DNA of 10,000 bases from contig NZ_JAIWOI010000093.1 in the NCBI RefSeq assembly GCF_020217005.1, forward strand, positions 1-10,000, given 5' to 3'. Below, one piece after another: positions 1 through 7,490 of the stretch (the first letter of the stretch is position 1; the number at the start of each line of letters is the position of its first letter). The notes under the pieces were generated by a model, which made no database searches, had not been told where the DNA came from, and saw only the letters and a program-made list of their open reading frames with translations. The stretch is from Rheinheimera sp. (GTDB lineage: Bacteria > Pseudomonadota > Gammaproteobacteria > Enterobacterales > Alteromonadaceae). A program made the translations under genes and the position numbers.

Positions 1-626
1 GCGGCCAAATCAGTAAATCAGCTGTCACCGCTGGCGCTTTAGTCAGTGCCAATCAAGCTACCGCTTTAGCTACAGTGACTTCGCTCGATCCTATTTATGT
101 CGACCTGACTCAATCAAGTAACGAGTTACTGCAGCTGAAAAAGGCGCTGGCCTCAGGTGCTTTAGGTTCAGACGACGCTATCCAGACTGTGGTTGAATTA
201 ACCATGGAAGATGGCAGCGTCTATCCACACAAAGGTACCCTGCAGTTTTCTGAAGTGACAGTGGATCCTGGCACGGGTTCCGTCACGTTAAGAGCCCAAT
301 TTCCTAACCCGGAAAAGTTATTACTGCCAGGTATGTATGTGCGTGCTGAAGTAGTAGAAGGGGTTAAAGCCAAGGCTATTCTGGCACCACAACGTGGTAT
401 TAGCCGTAACAGTAAAGGTGAGGCCACAGCTATGGTGGTGAGCAAAGAAGGCAAAGTAGAAGCCCGTATTTTACAAGCCGACCGCACTATAGGCTCAGAC
501 TGGCTGATCAGCAGCGGCCTAAATGCCGGTGATCAACTCATTGTTGAAGGCTTACAAAAAATACGTCCTGGTGCGCCGGTACAGGCGATACCAGCCGAAG
601 CCGCTGCCCAAGCCAAATCTCAGTAA
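1..626 (+). CDS. RND efflux periplasmic adaptor (membrane fusion protein), 3' part only
   Basis: This is the C-terminal part, about 207 residues, of an AcrA/MexA-type periplasmic adaptor. The adaptor links the inner-membrane RND pump to the outer-membrane channel. The reading frame is open from base 3, so the true start lies upstream of the window; the first in-frame ATG-like codon inside it is not the start. Visible signs are the AcrA-like stretch beginning GQISKSAV, then ALATV, then DPIYVDLTQSS (lipoyl to beta-barrel transition), the beta-barrel strand segment FPNPEKLLLPGMYVRAEV, and the membrane-proximal segment with GDQLIVEGLQKIRPG. The C-terminus is Ala/Gln-rich and unstructured. The N-terminal signal or lipobox and the alpha-hairpin are not in view. 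The stop is at 624-626, and the pump gene follows after 18 bases, so the two are almost certainly co-transcribed. Adaptor assignment is secure; the exact orthologue is not determined. Confidence 0.95.
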   Translation, partial: GQISKSAVTAGALVSANQATALATVTSLDPIYVDLTQSSNELLQLKKALASGALGSDDAIQTVVELTMEDGSVYPHKGTLQFSEVTVDPGTGSVTLRAQFPNPEKLLLPGMYVRAEVVEGVKAKAILAPQRGISRNSKGEATAMVVSKEGKVEARILQADRTIGSDWLISSGLNAGDQLIVEGLQKIRPGAPVQAIPAEAAAQAKSQ

Positions 627-644
627 AGCCAACGGAGAATTCTG

Positions 645-3600
645 ATGTCACGATTTTTTATCGACAGGCCGATCTTTGCCTGGGTGTTGGCGATAGTGGT
701 GATGCTGGCAGGTATCCTGGCCATTAACACATTGCCAATAGCTCAATACCCATCGATAGCACCGCCAGCTATCAGTGTCAGCGCCAGCTACCCAGGTGCT
801 TCAGCCCGGACTCTGGAAGATACGGTCACTCAAGTGATAGAACAAAAGATGAAAGGTCTGGATGGTCTGATGTATATGTCATCCACGTCTGAATCTAATG
901 GTTCTGTCACCTTAACCTTAACTTTTAGTGCTGATACTAACCCGGATATAGCCCAGGTTCAGGTGCAAAATAAACTGGCGCTTGCCACTCCACTATTACC
1001 TCAGGAAGTGCAACGTCAGGGTGTGTCTGTAGCCAAATCAGCACGTAATTTCCTGTTAGTTGCAGGTTTTGTTTCAGAAGATGGCAGCATGAGCAATATC
1101 GACATAGGTGACTATGTTGCATCGAACGTGCAGGACATTATTTCCCGCGTGGATGGGGTAGGCGAAGTGCAGTTGTTTGGTTCTCAGTACGCCATGCGTA
1201 TCTGGTTAGATCCGGCAAAATTACATAATTATAAACTGACCACTGCTGATATCAGCGCTGCCATAAGTGCACAGAATGCTCAGGTATCTGCAGGTCAATT
1301 GGGTGGTATGCCAGCTGTAGAAGGCCAGCAACTGAATGCCACAGTCACAGCACAAAGCCGGCTACAAACTGCTGAGCAATTCCGTGCAATTCTGGTCAAA
1401 ACCAACAGCGACGGTTCTGTGGTGCGTTTAGGCGACGTGGCAAAAGTTGAACTGGGTGGCGAAAACTATGGTGTGGTCGCCCGCTTTAATGGTAAACCTG
1501 CTTCAGGTGTGGGTATCAAACTGGCCAGTGGTGCCAATGCGCTGGAAACAGCAGCAGGTGTAAAAAAGGCGTTGGCTGATTTAGAGCCCTTTTTCCCTGC
1601 TGGCTTAAAAGCTGTAGTACCTTACGACACTACACCTTTTGTCTCCTTGTCGATCGAAAAAGTAGTACATACTCTTATTGAAGCCGTGGTCCTTGTATTT
1701 TTTGTGATGTATTTGTTCCTGCAAAACTTCCGCGCTACGTTAATTCCGACTATAGCTGTGCCCGTGGTGTTACTCGGTACCTTCGCTATTTTGTCAGCCT
1801 TTGGTTACTCCATTAATACTCTGACTATGTTTGCTATGGTGCTGGCGATAGGTTTGCTGGTCGATGACGCCATAGTTGTGGTCGAAAACGTTGAGCGGGT
1901 GATGACCGAAGAGGGGCTGTCGGCATTGGAGGCTACCCGTAAGTCGATGGACGAAATCAAAGGTGCGCTGGTGGGTATAGCCATGGTGCTGTCTGCTGTT
2001 TTTGTGCCTATGGCATTCTTCGGTGGTTCGACCGGCGTTATTTACCGTCAGTTTTCTATCACGCTGGTGTCCGCTATGGCTCTGTCGGTGTTGGTGGCTT
2101 TAATTCTGACGCCAGCTTTATGCGCCACTTTGTTAAAACCAAGTCATGTGCATGATGACAGTACTCTTTTAGGTAAGTTTTTCTCTGGTTTTAACCGTGG
2201 TTTTGATAACACCAACAAAGGTACACAAAACTTTGTCAGCCGCATGATTAAACAAAGCAAACGCTATCTATTAGGTTATGCCCTGATAGTTGGCGGTATG
2301 GTATTTATTTTCAGCCAGTTGCCTTCAGCATTTTTACCTGATGAAGATCAAGGCATTATGTTTAATCAGGTGGTATTGCCTGCAGGTTCAACCACTGAAC
2401 AAACCCTGAAAGTAGTAGAGAAAATGGAAAACCATTTCCTGCAAGACCAAAGCGAAGCAGTGAAGTCTATATTCACAGTGACGGGCTTTAGTTTCGCAGG
2501 TTCAGGTCAGAATGCGGCCTTAGGTTTTGTGAATTTAAAGCACTGGGACGAACGTCAGCGCCCTGACTTATCTGTAGGCGCAGTCGCAGGCAAAGCCATG
2601 GGCTATTTCTCCACCATCAAAGAAGCTTTTGTCTTTGCTTTCCCACCCCCTGCAGTAGTAGAGCTGGGCACAGCCAACGGCTTTAATCTGCATTTACAGG
2701 ACAGAGCTGGTTTAGGTCACGACCAGTTATTAGCGGCCCGTAATCAATTATTAGGTATGGCAAGCCAAAGCCCGGTATTGGCCGGAGTGCGCCCTAATGG
2801 CCAGGAAGATATGCCAGAGCTGAAATTGGATATAGACCTGGCCAAAGCTGAAGCCCTGAATGTCAGCCAGGCTGATATCAACACTACACTGTCCACTGCC
2901 TGGGGTAGTAGTTACGTCAATGATTTTATTGACCGTGGCAGGGTGAAAAAGGTTTATCTGCAAGGTTCTGCGGACAGCCGCATGGTGCCTGAAGACTTAA
3001 CCAAATGGTATGTGCGTAACAGTGAAGGCGAGATGGTGCCTTTCTCTGCCTTTGCCCGCTCGCACTGGACCTACGGTTCTCCTCGTCTGGAGCGTTATAA
3101 CGGCTTTTCCTCAATGGAAATTCAGGGCGCGGCTGCTCCTGGTTACAGTACAGGTCAGGCCATGGATGAAATGGAAAAACTGGCTAAACAATTGCCGCCA
3201 GGTTTTGCCTATGAGTGGACAGGGATCTCTTATGAAGAACGTTTAAGTGGTGGTCAGGCGCCTTTACTCTACGCCTTATCTCTGCTGGTGGTGTTCCTTT
3301 GTTTAGCTGCCTTGTACGAAAGCTGGTCTGTGCCTGCAGCTGTGATGATGATAGTGCCACTGGGTGTGTTTGGGGCAGCGTTGGCCGCTCTTGTTGCCCA
3401 TTTATCCAACGACATCTATCTGCAGGTGGGCTTGTTAACCACCATTGGCTTAGCCTCGAAAAACGCCATTCTGATTGTGGAATTTGCCATCCACAGAATG
3501 GAACAGGGCTTAGGTTTGGTTGAAGCCGCTATTGAAGCCGTGCGTTTACGTCTGCGCCCTATTTTAATGACCTCTATGGCTTTTATTTGTGGTGTATTAC

Positions 3601-3776
3601 CGCTGGCTATTGCTTCAAGTGCCGGCTCTGGCGCGCAAAACGCTCTGGGTATATCAGTGATAGGCGGAACCTTAGCTTCATCTATTCTTGCCGTGATCTT
3701 TGTACCTCTGTTTTTTGTGCTGGTTCGCCGTGTATTTCCTGGCAAACAGATTGCAGTACAGGAGAAAACCCAATGA
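645..3776 (+). CDS. AcrB/MexB-type RND multidrug efflux pump (HAE1 family)
   Basis: This 1043-residue inner-membrane transporter uses proton influx to export hydrophobic and amphiphilic compounds through the adaptor and outer-membrane factor. Its length is close to AcrB (1049), and it opens with the AcrB-like [14 protein letters not shown]. The proton-relay residues are all present: D407 and D408 in the TM4 segment [18 protein letters not shown]939 in [13 protein letters not shown], and R969 and T976 in the [11 protein letters not shown] segment. The docking and pore regions match AcrB closely, for example [16 protein letters not shown] and [10 protein letters not shown]. The switch-loop region reads [11 protein letters not shown] Shine-Dalgarno GGAG at 634-637 precedes the ATG by 7 bases. 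The stop TGA at 3774-3776 overlaps the next gene's ATG. Family and mechanism are certain from the motifs. Substrate range cannot be read from the sequence. Confidence 0.98.
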   Translation: MSRFFIDRPIFAWVLAIVVMLAGILAINTLPIAQYPSIAPPAISVSASYPGASARTLEDTVTQVIEQKMKGLDGLMYMSSTSESNGSVTLTLTFSADTNPDIAQVQVQNKLALATPLLPQEVQRQGVSVAKSARNFLLVAGFVSEDGSMSNIDIGDYVASNVQDIISRVDGVGEVQLFGSQYAMRIWLDPAKLHNYKLTTADISAAISAQNAQVSAGQLGGMPAVEGQQLNATVTAQSRLQTAEQFRAILVKTNSDGSVVRLGDVAKVELGGENYGVVARFNGKPASGVGIKLASGANALETAAGVKKALADLEPFFPAGLKAVVPYDTTPFVSLSIEKVVHTLIEAVVLVFFVMYLFLQNFRATLIPTIAVPVVLLGTFAILSAFGYSINTLTMFAMVLAIGLLVDDAIVVVENVERVMTEEGLSALEATRKSMDEIKGALVGIAMVLSAVFVPMAFFGGSTGVIYRQFSITLVSAMALSVLVALILTPALCATLLKPSHVHDDSTLLGKFFSGFNRGFDNTNKGTQNFVSRMIKQSKRYLLGYALIVGGMVFIFSQLPSAFLPDEDQGIMFNQVVLPAGSTTEQTLKVVEKMENHFLQDQSEAVKSIFTVTGFSFAGSGQNAALGFVNLKHWDERQRPDLSVGAVAGKAMGYFSTIKEAFVFAFPPPAVVELGTANGFNLHLQDRAGLGHDQLLAARNQLLGMASQSPVLAGVRPNGQEDMPELKLDIDLAKAEALNVSQADINTTLSTAWGSSYVNDFIDRGRVKKVYLQGSADSRMVPEDLTKWYVRNSEGEMVPFSAFARSHWTYGSPRLERYNGFSSMEIQGAAAPGYSTGQAMDEMEKLAKQLPPGFAYEWTGISYEERLSGGQAPLLYALSLLVVFLCLAALYESWSVPAAVMMIVPLGVFGAALAALVAHLSNDIYLQVGLLTTIGLASKNAILIVEFAIHRMEQGLGLVEAAIEAVRLRLRPILMTSMAFICGVLPLAIASSAGSGAQNALGISVIGGTLASSILAVIFVPLFFVLVRRVFPGKQIAVQEKTQ

Positions 3777-5188
3777 AATTAAAACCTTTAAGTGTAAGCG
3801 CTCTGGCTATGCTGGTTCTGAGCGCCTGCCAATTGGCTCCAGAGCAACAAGCTATTGAACTGCCTGTGCCAAATGCCTATGCATCAGTTGCACAAGGCTC
3901 AGGCACTAAGGCGGCAGAGCTGCATTGGCAGCAGTTTTTCAGTAACCCTAAGCTGCAACAACTGATAGAGCTCAGTCTTGCCAATAACAAGGACTTACAA
4001 ATCGCTGCACTGAATGTGCAGCGGGTAAGAGCTTTGTACCAAATTGAAGACTCGGCTTTGTATCCTTCGCTGGATTTAAACGCATCCGGCACACGCCAGC
4101 GCTTACCGGGCGATTTAACAGGTAATGGTAATGCGCAAATCAGTCAGCAATACAGCGCGACTGTCGGCATCACCTCGTATGAACTGGATTTCTGGGGCAA
4201 AGTGCGTAATCAGTCAGAACAAGCTTTGCAACAGCTCTATTCCACAGAGCAGGCCCAACTGAGTAGCCAGATCAGCCTGATCTCCGAACTGGCCAATGCC
4301 TGGCTGACCTATGCTGCCGATCAGCAGTTACTGGAGCTGGCCACTCATACGCTACATAGCCAGCAAAAAACGCTGGAACTGACAGAGCAAAGTTACCACT
4401 TAGGCGCTGTTTCAGCTTTAACCTTGCAACAGGTGAAAAGCACAGTAGCGACAGCCAAAACAGATATTGCCCGTTACCAGCGTTTAGTGGCCAGAGATAA
4501 AAACGCTTTGGATCTGTTAACTGGCACTCAAGTGTCTGCAGACTTGTTGCCGGATCAGCCACTGAGCAAACTGCTGCAATTACCTGAATTACCAGCAGGT
4601 CTGCCGTCCGATTTGTTGCAGCAAAGGCCAGACATTAAAGCTGCAGAACATGAGTTATTGGCCGCTAATGCCAATATTGGCATCGCCAAAGCAGCATTTT
4701 TCCCCAGCATCAGCTTAACAGCCAATGCAGGCTCAGCATCAAGCGATTTGGATAATCTGTTTAAAGGCGGTTCGGGCAGCTGGAGTTTTATTCCTTCAGT
4801 CAACCTGCCGATCTTTAATATGGGCCGTACTCAAGCCAATCTGGAGGTCGCTGAAGCTCAGCAGCAAGTGGCACTGGCGACTTACCAGCAAAAAATTCAG
4901 CAGGCCTTTCGTGAAGTGTCTGACAGCTTAGCGGATCGTCAAGGTTATGCGGCTCAGTTGCAGGCGCAACAGGATTTAGCCAACAGCAACCAGCAAAGCT
5001 TTGTTTTGTCCGAAGCACGCTTTAAACAAGGGGCTGACAGCTATCTGCAGGTACTGGATGCGCAAAGATCCTGGTACAGCGCACAACAACAATTAATCAG
5101 CGGTCAGCAAGCTTTACTTGCCAGCCAGATTAGTTTGTATAAAGTGCTCGGCGGTGGCTGGCAGAACAGTAATGTGTCAGCTGATTAA
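3773..5188 (+). CDS. Outer-membrane efflux channel lipoprotein (OprM/NodT family)
   Basis: This 471-residue TolC-like outer-membrane factor forms the exit duct of the pump. The start is the ATG at 3773, overlapping the pump stop (ATGA, 4 bases), with GGAG at 3761-3764; longer readings into the pump gene are not needed. A type II signal peptide ends in the lipobox LSAC, making C19 the lipidated residue. The duplicated outer-membrane efflux domain is clear. Repeat one begins near residue 52 ([19 protein letters not shown], then NNKDLQ). Repeat two has the hallmark [20 protein letters not shown] followed by [18 protein letters not shown]. The C-terminus ends LGGGW plus a short tail, as is usual in this family. 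Translational coupling to the pump implies equal dosage. The call is secure by motif; naming it OprM, AdeC or similar would be guesswork. Confidence 0.97.
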   Translation: MKLKPLSVSALAMLVLSACQLAPEQQAIELPVPNAYASVAQGSGTKAAELHWQQFFSNPKLQQLIELSLANNKDLQIAALNVQRVRALYQIEDSALYPSLDLNASGTRQRLPGDLTGNGNAQISQQYSATVGITSYELDFWGKVRNQSEQALQQLYSTEQAQLSSQISLISELANAWLTYAADQQLLELATHTLHSQQKTLELTEQSYHLGAVSALTLQQVKSTVATAKTDIARYQRLVARDKNALDLLTGTQVSADLLPDQPLSKLLQLPELPAGLPSDLLQQRPDIKAAEHELLAANANIGIAKAAFFPSISLTANAGSASSDLDNLFKGGSGSWSFIPSVNLPIFNMGRTQANLEVAEAQQQVALATYQQKIQQAFREVSDSLADRQGYAAQLQAQQDLANSNQQSFVLSEARFKQGADSYLQVLDAQRSWYSAQQQLISGQQALLASQISLYKVLGGGWQNSNVSAD

Positions 5189-5196
5189 TGCCTGAT

Positions 5197-5218
5197 CACC
5201 GGGTCGAAAGGCCCGGTG
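5197..5218 (+). promoter_or_regulatory. GAAA-tetraloop hairpin between the outer-membrane factor gene and tetR
   Basis: The arm CACCGGGTC (5197-5205) pairs with GGCCCGGTG (5210-5218) over nine base pairs, eight Watson-Crick and one G-U, closing a GAAA loop at 5206-5209. GAAA is a stable GNRA tetraloop. There is no T-tract after the stem; instead TT and then the tetR Shine-Dalgarno GGAG (5221-5224) follow. It is therefore unlikely to be an efficient intrinsic terminator. By inference it could protect the upstream pump mRNA from 3' exonucleases, limit ribosome access to tetR, or serve as a palindromic operator as DNA. The structure is directly visible; the role is not. Confidence 0.65.
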
Positions 5219-5230
5219 TTGGAGTTCCCT

Positions 5231-5848
5231 ATGACAGAAAAAACAACAAAAAGACATACAGATCCGGCGTTGGCAGAAGCGCGGAGAAATCAGGTCCTGA
5301 CAGCGGCGGCAGATTGCTTCCGTCGCAAGGGTTACCATGGTGCTGGTATGGCGGAGATTTCAAAAACTGCAGGGATGAGCGCAGGCCATATTTACAATTA
5401 TTTCGACAGTAAAGAAGCCATTATAGAAGCCATTATTCAGCGTGATATGGAAGAAATGTTTTCTGTATTTCAGCAGTTTGAAGATCAACCAGGTGAGCTG
5501 TTGGAAATAATGCTTGAAGGCAGCGAGCAAGGCGTGGATCGACATATGGACAGAGAACAAGGTGCTTTGGAGTTAGAAATGCTGGCTGAGGCGGCCAGAA
5601 ATCAAAAGGTCGCGTTTTTACTGCAACAATCCGATACTCATGCCAGAGCCAGAATGCGTCGTTTGTTAACCGGAGAGCGTAGCCTGGTCAAAGATACCAC
5701 AGATAAGGAGCTGGATGGTCGCATCAATGTATTGTTTGCCATCTTTGGCGGCCTGACGCTAAGGCGAACCTTGTACCCCGAGCTGCAAAAAGACACCATC
5801 TTACTTGCGTTAAAACCTGTGATTCGTACTTTGTTACTACCTTTTTAG
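5231..5848 (+). CDS. TetR/AcrR-family transcriptional regulator
   Basis: This 205-residue regulator has an N-terminal TetR helix-turn-helix at about residues 17-62. It contains the typical ILxAAxxxFxxxGY-like helix 1 (QVLTAAADCFRRKGYHGAGM) and the recognition segment AEISKTAGMSAGHIYNYF (41-58), followed by DSKEAII. The rest is the all-helical ligand-binding and dimerisation half, which is variable in this family. ATG 5231 is chosen because GGAG at 5221-5224 sits 6 bases upstream; an in-frame GTG at 5216 lies within the hairpin arm and lacks a ribosome site. The gene is 42 bases after the outer-membrane factor stop and on the same strand, so it probably shares the efflux transcript and regulates it, most simply as a drug-relieved repressor. 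That target is inference, since the operon promoter is outside the window. Confidence 0.95.
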   Translation: MTEKTTKRHTDPALAEARRNQVLTAAADCFRRKGYHGAGMAEISKTAGMSAGHIYNYFDSKEAIIEAIIQRDMEEMFSVFQQFEDQPGELLEIMLEGSEQGVDRHMDREQGALELEMLAEAARNQKVAFLLQQSDTHARARMRRLLTGERSLVKDTTDKELDGRINVLFAIFGGLTLRRTLYPELQKDTILLALKPVIRTLLLPF

Positions 5849-5854
5849 TCAGCA

Positions 5855-5886
5855 CAGTATAAGGGAGCAGCCGCTGCCTTATACTG
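5855..5886. terminator. Candidate bidirectional terminator hairpin between tetR and the convergent 148-residue gene
   Basis: CAGTATAAGG (5855-5864) is the exact reverse complement of CCTTATACTG (5877-5886). The 12-base spacer can form a further CAG/CTG mini-stem around CCG. It lies 6 bases after the tetR stop. The minus-strand gene's stop codon (TAA, 5881-5879) is embedded in the 3' arm. On the plus strand CTTTCCCC follows, a weak pyrimidine tract. On the minus strand no clear U-tract follows. A shared terminator fits the convergent layout, but the poor T-tracts mean efficiency is uncertain. Confidence 0.5.
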
Positions 5887-6325
5887 CTTTCCCCTGAAAC
5901 TGATTCATAGTGGCCATAGCACTGGCCCAAAAACGGATAGAGCTGGTATCGTTGCGTTGTACGGCACTTTGCACAGCATCTTTTGCTTTTGCCATAAAAT
6001 CAACTGGAGCAGTATCAGTACCACTTTGCTCGCCAGAACTTTCTGTTTTACCTGAATATAACAAGACGCGGAACGCCTGCTCCTGCTCAGCTGGAATTTT
6101 GCCGCTTTCCAAGCCTTTAGTTAGCCAATCGGACAATTGCTTGCGACTCATATTGTCAAAGGTTAAGGTTTTAGCTGTGGTAGTGTCACCGCTGTCGCCT
6201 TGTTCCGGGCTTTTGTCTACCACTGCAGTCGATGCGTTTTTCGCCGCAGCAGAATAAAGAGCCGAATACTGGCCCGAACGAATTTGGCTTAATGTTTCAA
6301 AGAGATTGCTGTTATCCAGTTTCAT
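5879..6325 (-). CDS. Conserved-looking small protein of unknown function (148 residues)
   Basis: I do not recognise this protein. It is 148 residues, with no signal peptide and no membrane segment, so it is probably cytoplasmic. The N-terminus (MKLDNSNLFETLSQIRSGQY) looks helical. A Thr/Ser/Gly/Asp-rich low-complexity linker spans about residues 30-52. Next is a helical block, FDNMSRKQLSDWLTKGLESG then KIPAEQEQAFRVL, about residues 55-90. A second linker with GEQSGTDTAP follows, and then a C-terminal helix, MAKAKDAVQSAVQRNDTSSI, with FWASAMATMNQFQ. The ATG at 6325 has AAGGA about 8-9 bases upstream, which supports translation. The reverse-strand frame is Cys/Ser-rich and lacks support, so this strand is preferred. 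Upstream is a sigma-54-like site. The gene converges on tetR and diverges from the sodium channel gene, so it is probably monocistronic. Confidence 0.72.
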   Translation of the reverse strand: MKLDNSNLFETLSQIRSGQYSALYSAAAKNASTAVVDKSPEQGDSGDTTTAKTLTFDNMSRKQLSDWLTKGLESGKIPAEQEQAFRVLLYSGKTESSGEQSGTDTAPVDFMAKAKDAVQSAVQRNDTSSIRFWASAMATMNQFQGKAV

Positions 6326-6342
6326 ACCATGTGTCCTTTAGT

Positions 6343-6364
6343 TCTTGCTTTAAACAAAGCAAGA
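6343..6364. repeat. Perfect 9-bp inverted repeat with 4-base spacer
   Basis: TCTTGCTTT (6343-6351) and AAAGCAAGA (6356-6364) are exact reverse complements around AAAC. The repeat lies 17 bases upstream of the 148-residue gene's ATG and 117 bases before the channel gene. It overlaps the -12 part of the sigma-54-like site. It could be a regulator's operator or, if transcribed from further upstream, a 5'-UTR hairpin just before the minus-strand Shine-Dalgarno. The symmetry is certain; the function is unknown. Confidence 0.55.
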
Positions 6365-6373
6365 TATAAGCCA
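6358..6373 (-). promoter_or_regulatory. Candidate sigma-54 (RpoN) -24/-12 promoter for the 148-residue gene
   Basis: Read on the minus strand, the bases are TGGCTT-ATATC-TTGCT. The family consensus is TGGCAC-N5-TTGCW, so the invariant GG (6372-6371) and GC (6360-6359) have exactly the required spacing and only two of the defined bases differ. The predicted start of transcription, about 12 bases further on near 6347, would leave a leader of about 22 bases containing the AAGGA ribosome site. No activator site was identified. A match of this size can arise by chance. Confidence 0.4.
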
Positions 6374-6390
6374 GTATTGGGGACAGTATT
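6372..6390 (+). repeat. Two direct CAGTATT copies, 12-base period, next to TTGACA
   Basis: CAGTATT occurs at 6372-6378 and again at 6384-6390, immediately followed by a perfect -35-like TTGACA at 6391-6396. No convincing -10 hexamer lies 16-18 bases further on, so a sigma-70 promoter for the channel gene is not established. The repeats may be regulator half-sites for either divergent gene. This is a short pattern with low evidential weight. Confidence 0.3.
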
Positions 6391-6481
6391 TTGACACCAA
6401 AGATCTCACCAAATCAGCAGCTATCAAAGTCGCAAAGTGGCAGATACAATGCCGCATATTTTCGACTATTCAGAGGGAAAA

Positions 6482-7309
6482 ATGAAACAACAGCTGCAAG
6501 TTAAAGTGCAACAACTGGTGGAAAAAAACTGGTTTAGTAACAGCATCTTAGTGCTTATTTTAGTCAACGCCATATTGTTGGGAATGGAAACATCCTCCGC
6601 ACTGATGCAAAATTTTGGTACGGTGATACTACTCGCGGATAAGGCGTTACTAACTATCTTTGTCCTGGAGTTGGTACTACGTATTTTTGCTTATCGCATT
6701 AGCTTTTTTAAAGACCCTTGGAGTTTGTTCGATTTTGCCGTGGTGGCTATCGCCCTGATGCCGGCTACAGGCCAATTTTCCGTATTGCGGGCTTTGCGGG
6801 TACTGCGGGTATTGCGTTTGTTATCCATAGTGCCTTCGATGCGCCGCGTCGTATCTGCCTTGCTGGGGTCTTTACCTGGTTTAGGTTCCATCGCCATGGT
6901 GTTACTGCTGATTTATTATGTGTTCGCTGTAATAGCGACAAAGTTATTCGGTAGTGCTTTTCCGGAATGGTTTGGCTCTCTTGGTGCGTCCTTTTATACC
7001 CTGTTTCAGGTGATGACACTGGAGAGCTGGTCTATGGGAATTTCCCGCCCTGTGATGGAGCACTACCCCTATGCCTGGGCATTTTTTGTGCCTTTTATCC
7101 TGATCGCCACTTTTACCATGCTGAACCTGTTTATTGCCATTATCGTCAATACCATGCAAACCTTTACCGATCAGGAGCATGCGGCAGAACGGGCTGAAGA
7201 TAAAAAAGCAGAACAGGCTGAACAACAACTGATGCATCAGCAATTGGCTGATATCAAGCAGGAATTGCAGGCGTTAAGAGCAGAGCTGAAAATACACAAA
7301 GAGTCATAA
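6482..7309 (+). CDS. Bacterial voltage-gated sodium channel (BacNav, NaChBac/NavAb type)
   Basis: This 275-residue six-helix channel subunit forms homotetramers in the inner membrane and conducts sodium on depolarisation. Approximate segments are S1 19-36, S2 47-69, S3 78-95, S4 100-116, S5 130-154, pore helix and filter 168-186, and S6 197-225. S4 carries arginines at every third position (R103, R106, R109, R112), the gating charges. The filter region FYTLFQVMTLESWSM contains the sodium-selective TLESWSM, identical to NavAb as I recall it, with E181 as the key glutamate. S2-S3 shares RISFFKDPWSLFDF with NavAb. The tail from about 232 is a charged, heptad-like coiled coil (AEQAEQQL, IKQELQALRAELK), the usual tetramerisation helix. 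ATG 6482 has GAGGG at 6472-6476 and gives the family's normal length. An in-frame GTG at 6437 would add 15 residues without a ribosome site. BacNavs are linked to motility, chemotaxis or pH response in alkaliphiles; the role here is not shown. Confidence 0.97.
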   Translation: MKQQLQVKVQQLVEKNWFSNSILVLILVNAILLGMETSSALMQNFGTVILLADKALLTIFVLELVLRIFAYRISFFKDPWSLFDFAVVAIALMPATGQFSVLRALRVLRVLRLLSIVPSMRRVVSALLGSLPGLGSIAMVLLLIYYVFAVIATKLFGSAFPEWFGSLGASFYTLFQVMTLESWSMGISRPVMEHYPYAWAFFVPFILIATFTMLNLFIAIIVNTMQTFTDQEHAAERAEDKKAEQAEQQLMHQQLADIKQELQALRAELKIHKES

Positions 7310-7321
7310 ACTACTGAGGCT

Positions 7322-7339
7322 GCCACCAGCTGTGGTGGC
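7322..7339. repeat. Perfect 7-bp hairpin just after the sodium channel gene
   Basis: GCCACCA (7322-7328) pairs with TGGTGGC (7333-7339) around a GCTG loop, 12 bases after the channel stop. The position suits a transcript 3' end. No T-run follows (CTGTCCTGTGC), so it is at best a weak or Rho-assisted terminator, or a 3'-end stabiliser. Confidence 0.45.
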
Positions 7340-7409
7340 CTGTCCTGTGCAGTATTCAGCGCTTCATGGCACAAAGTCACATTTTGCCATACCCTGTCGC
7401 TTAGATTGA

Positions 7410-7434
7410 GGCTGTCAAAGCCCGCTTGACAGCC
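7410..7434. repeat. Perfect 9-bp inverted repeat in the convergent gap
   Basis: GGCTGTCAA (7410-7418) and TTGACAGCC (7426-7434) are exact reverse complements separated by 7 bases (AGCCCGC). The repeat lies between two converging genes, 56 bases past the end of the minus-strand gene. It has no T-tract on either strand. It may be a terminator or processing hairpin for either transcript, or a protein-binding palindrome. Apart from this and the hairpin at 7322-7339, I see nothing recognisable in the 181-base gap 7310-7490. Confidence 0.45.
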
Positions 7435-7490
7435 GGGCACCAAACCAGAGGTACAGCCAACACGCAGAAACGATACTCTGGCTTGAGGCG

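Noticed and set aside
1..5848. Efflux operon as a recently acquired resistance island
   Set aside because: No insertion sequence, integrase, tRNA end or repeat flanks it in view, and base use looks like the rest of the window. It reads as a chromosomal housekeeping-type efflux locus.
5910..6257. Plus-strand open frame of 115 residues antisense to the 148-residue gene
   Set aside because: It is Cys/Ser-rich with no ribosome site, while the minus strand has a clear AAGGA and a plausible helical protein.
6391..6427. Sigma-70 promoter for the sodium channel built on TTGACA at 6391-6396
   Set aside because: No acceptable -10 hexamer occurs at 16-18 bases spacing; the nearest TATCAA (6422-6427) is 25 bases away.
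6437..6481. Upstream GTG start for the sodium channel (15 extra residues)
   Set aside because: No ribosome site precedes it, while ATG 6482 has GAGGG at good spacing and yields the usual BacNav length.
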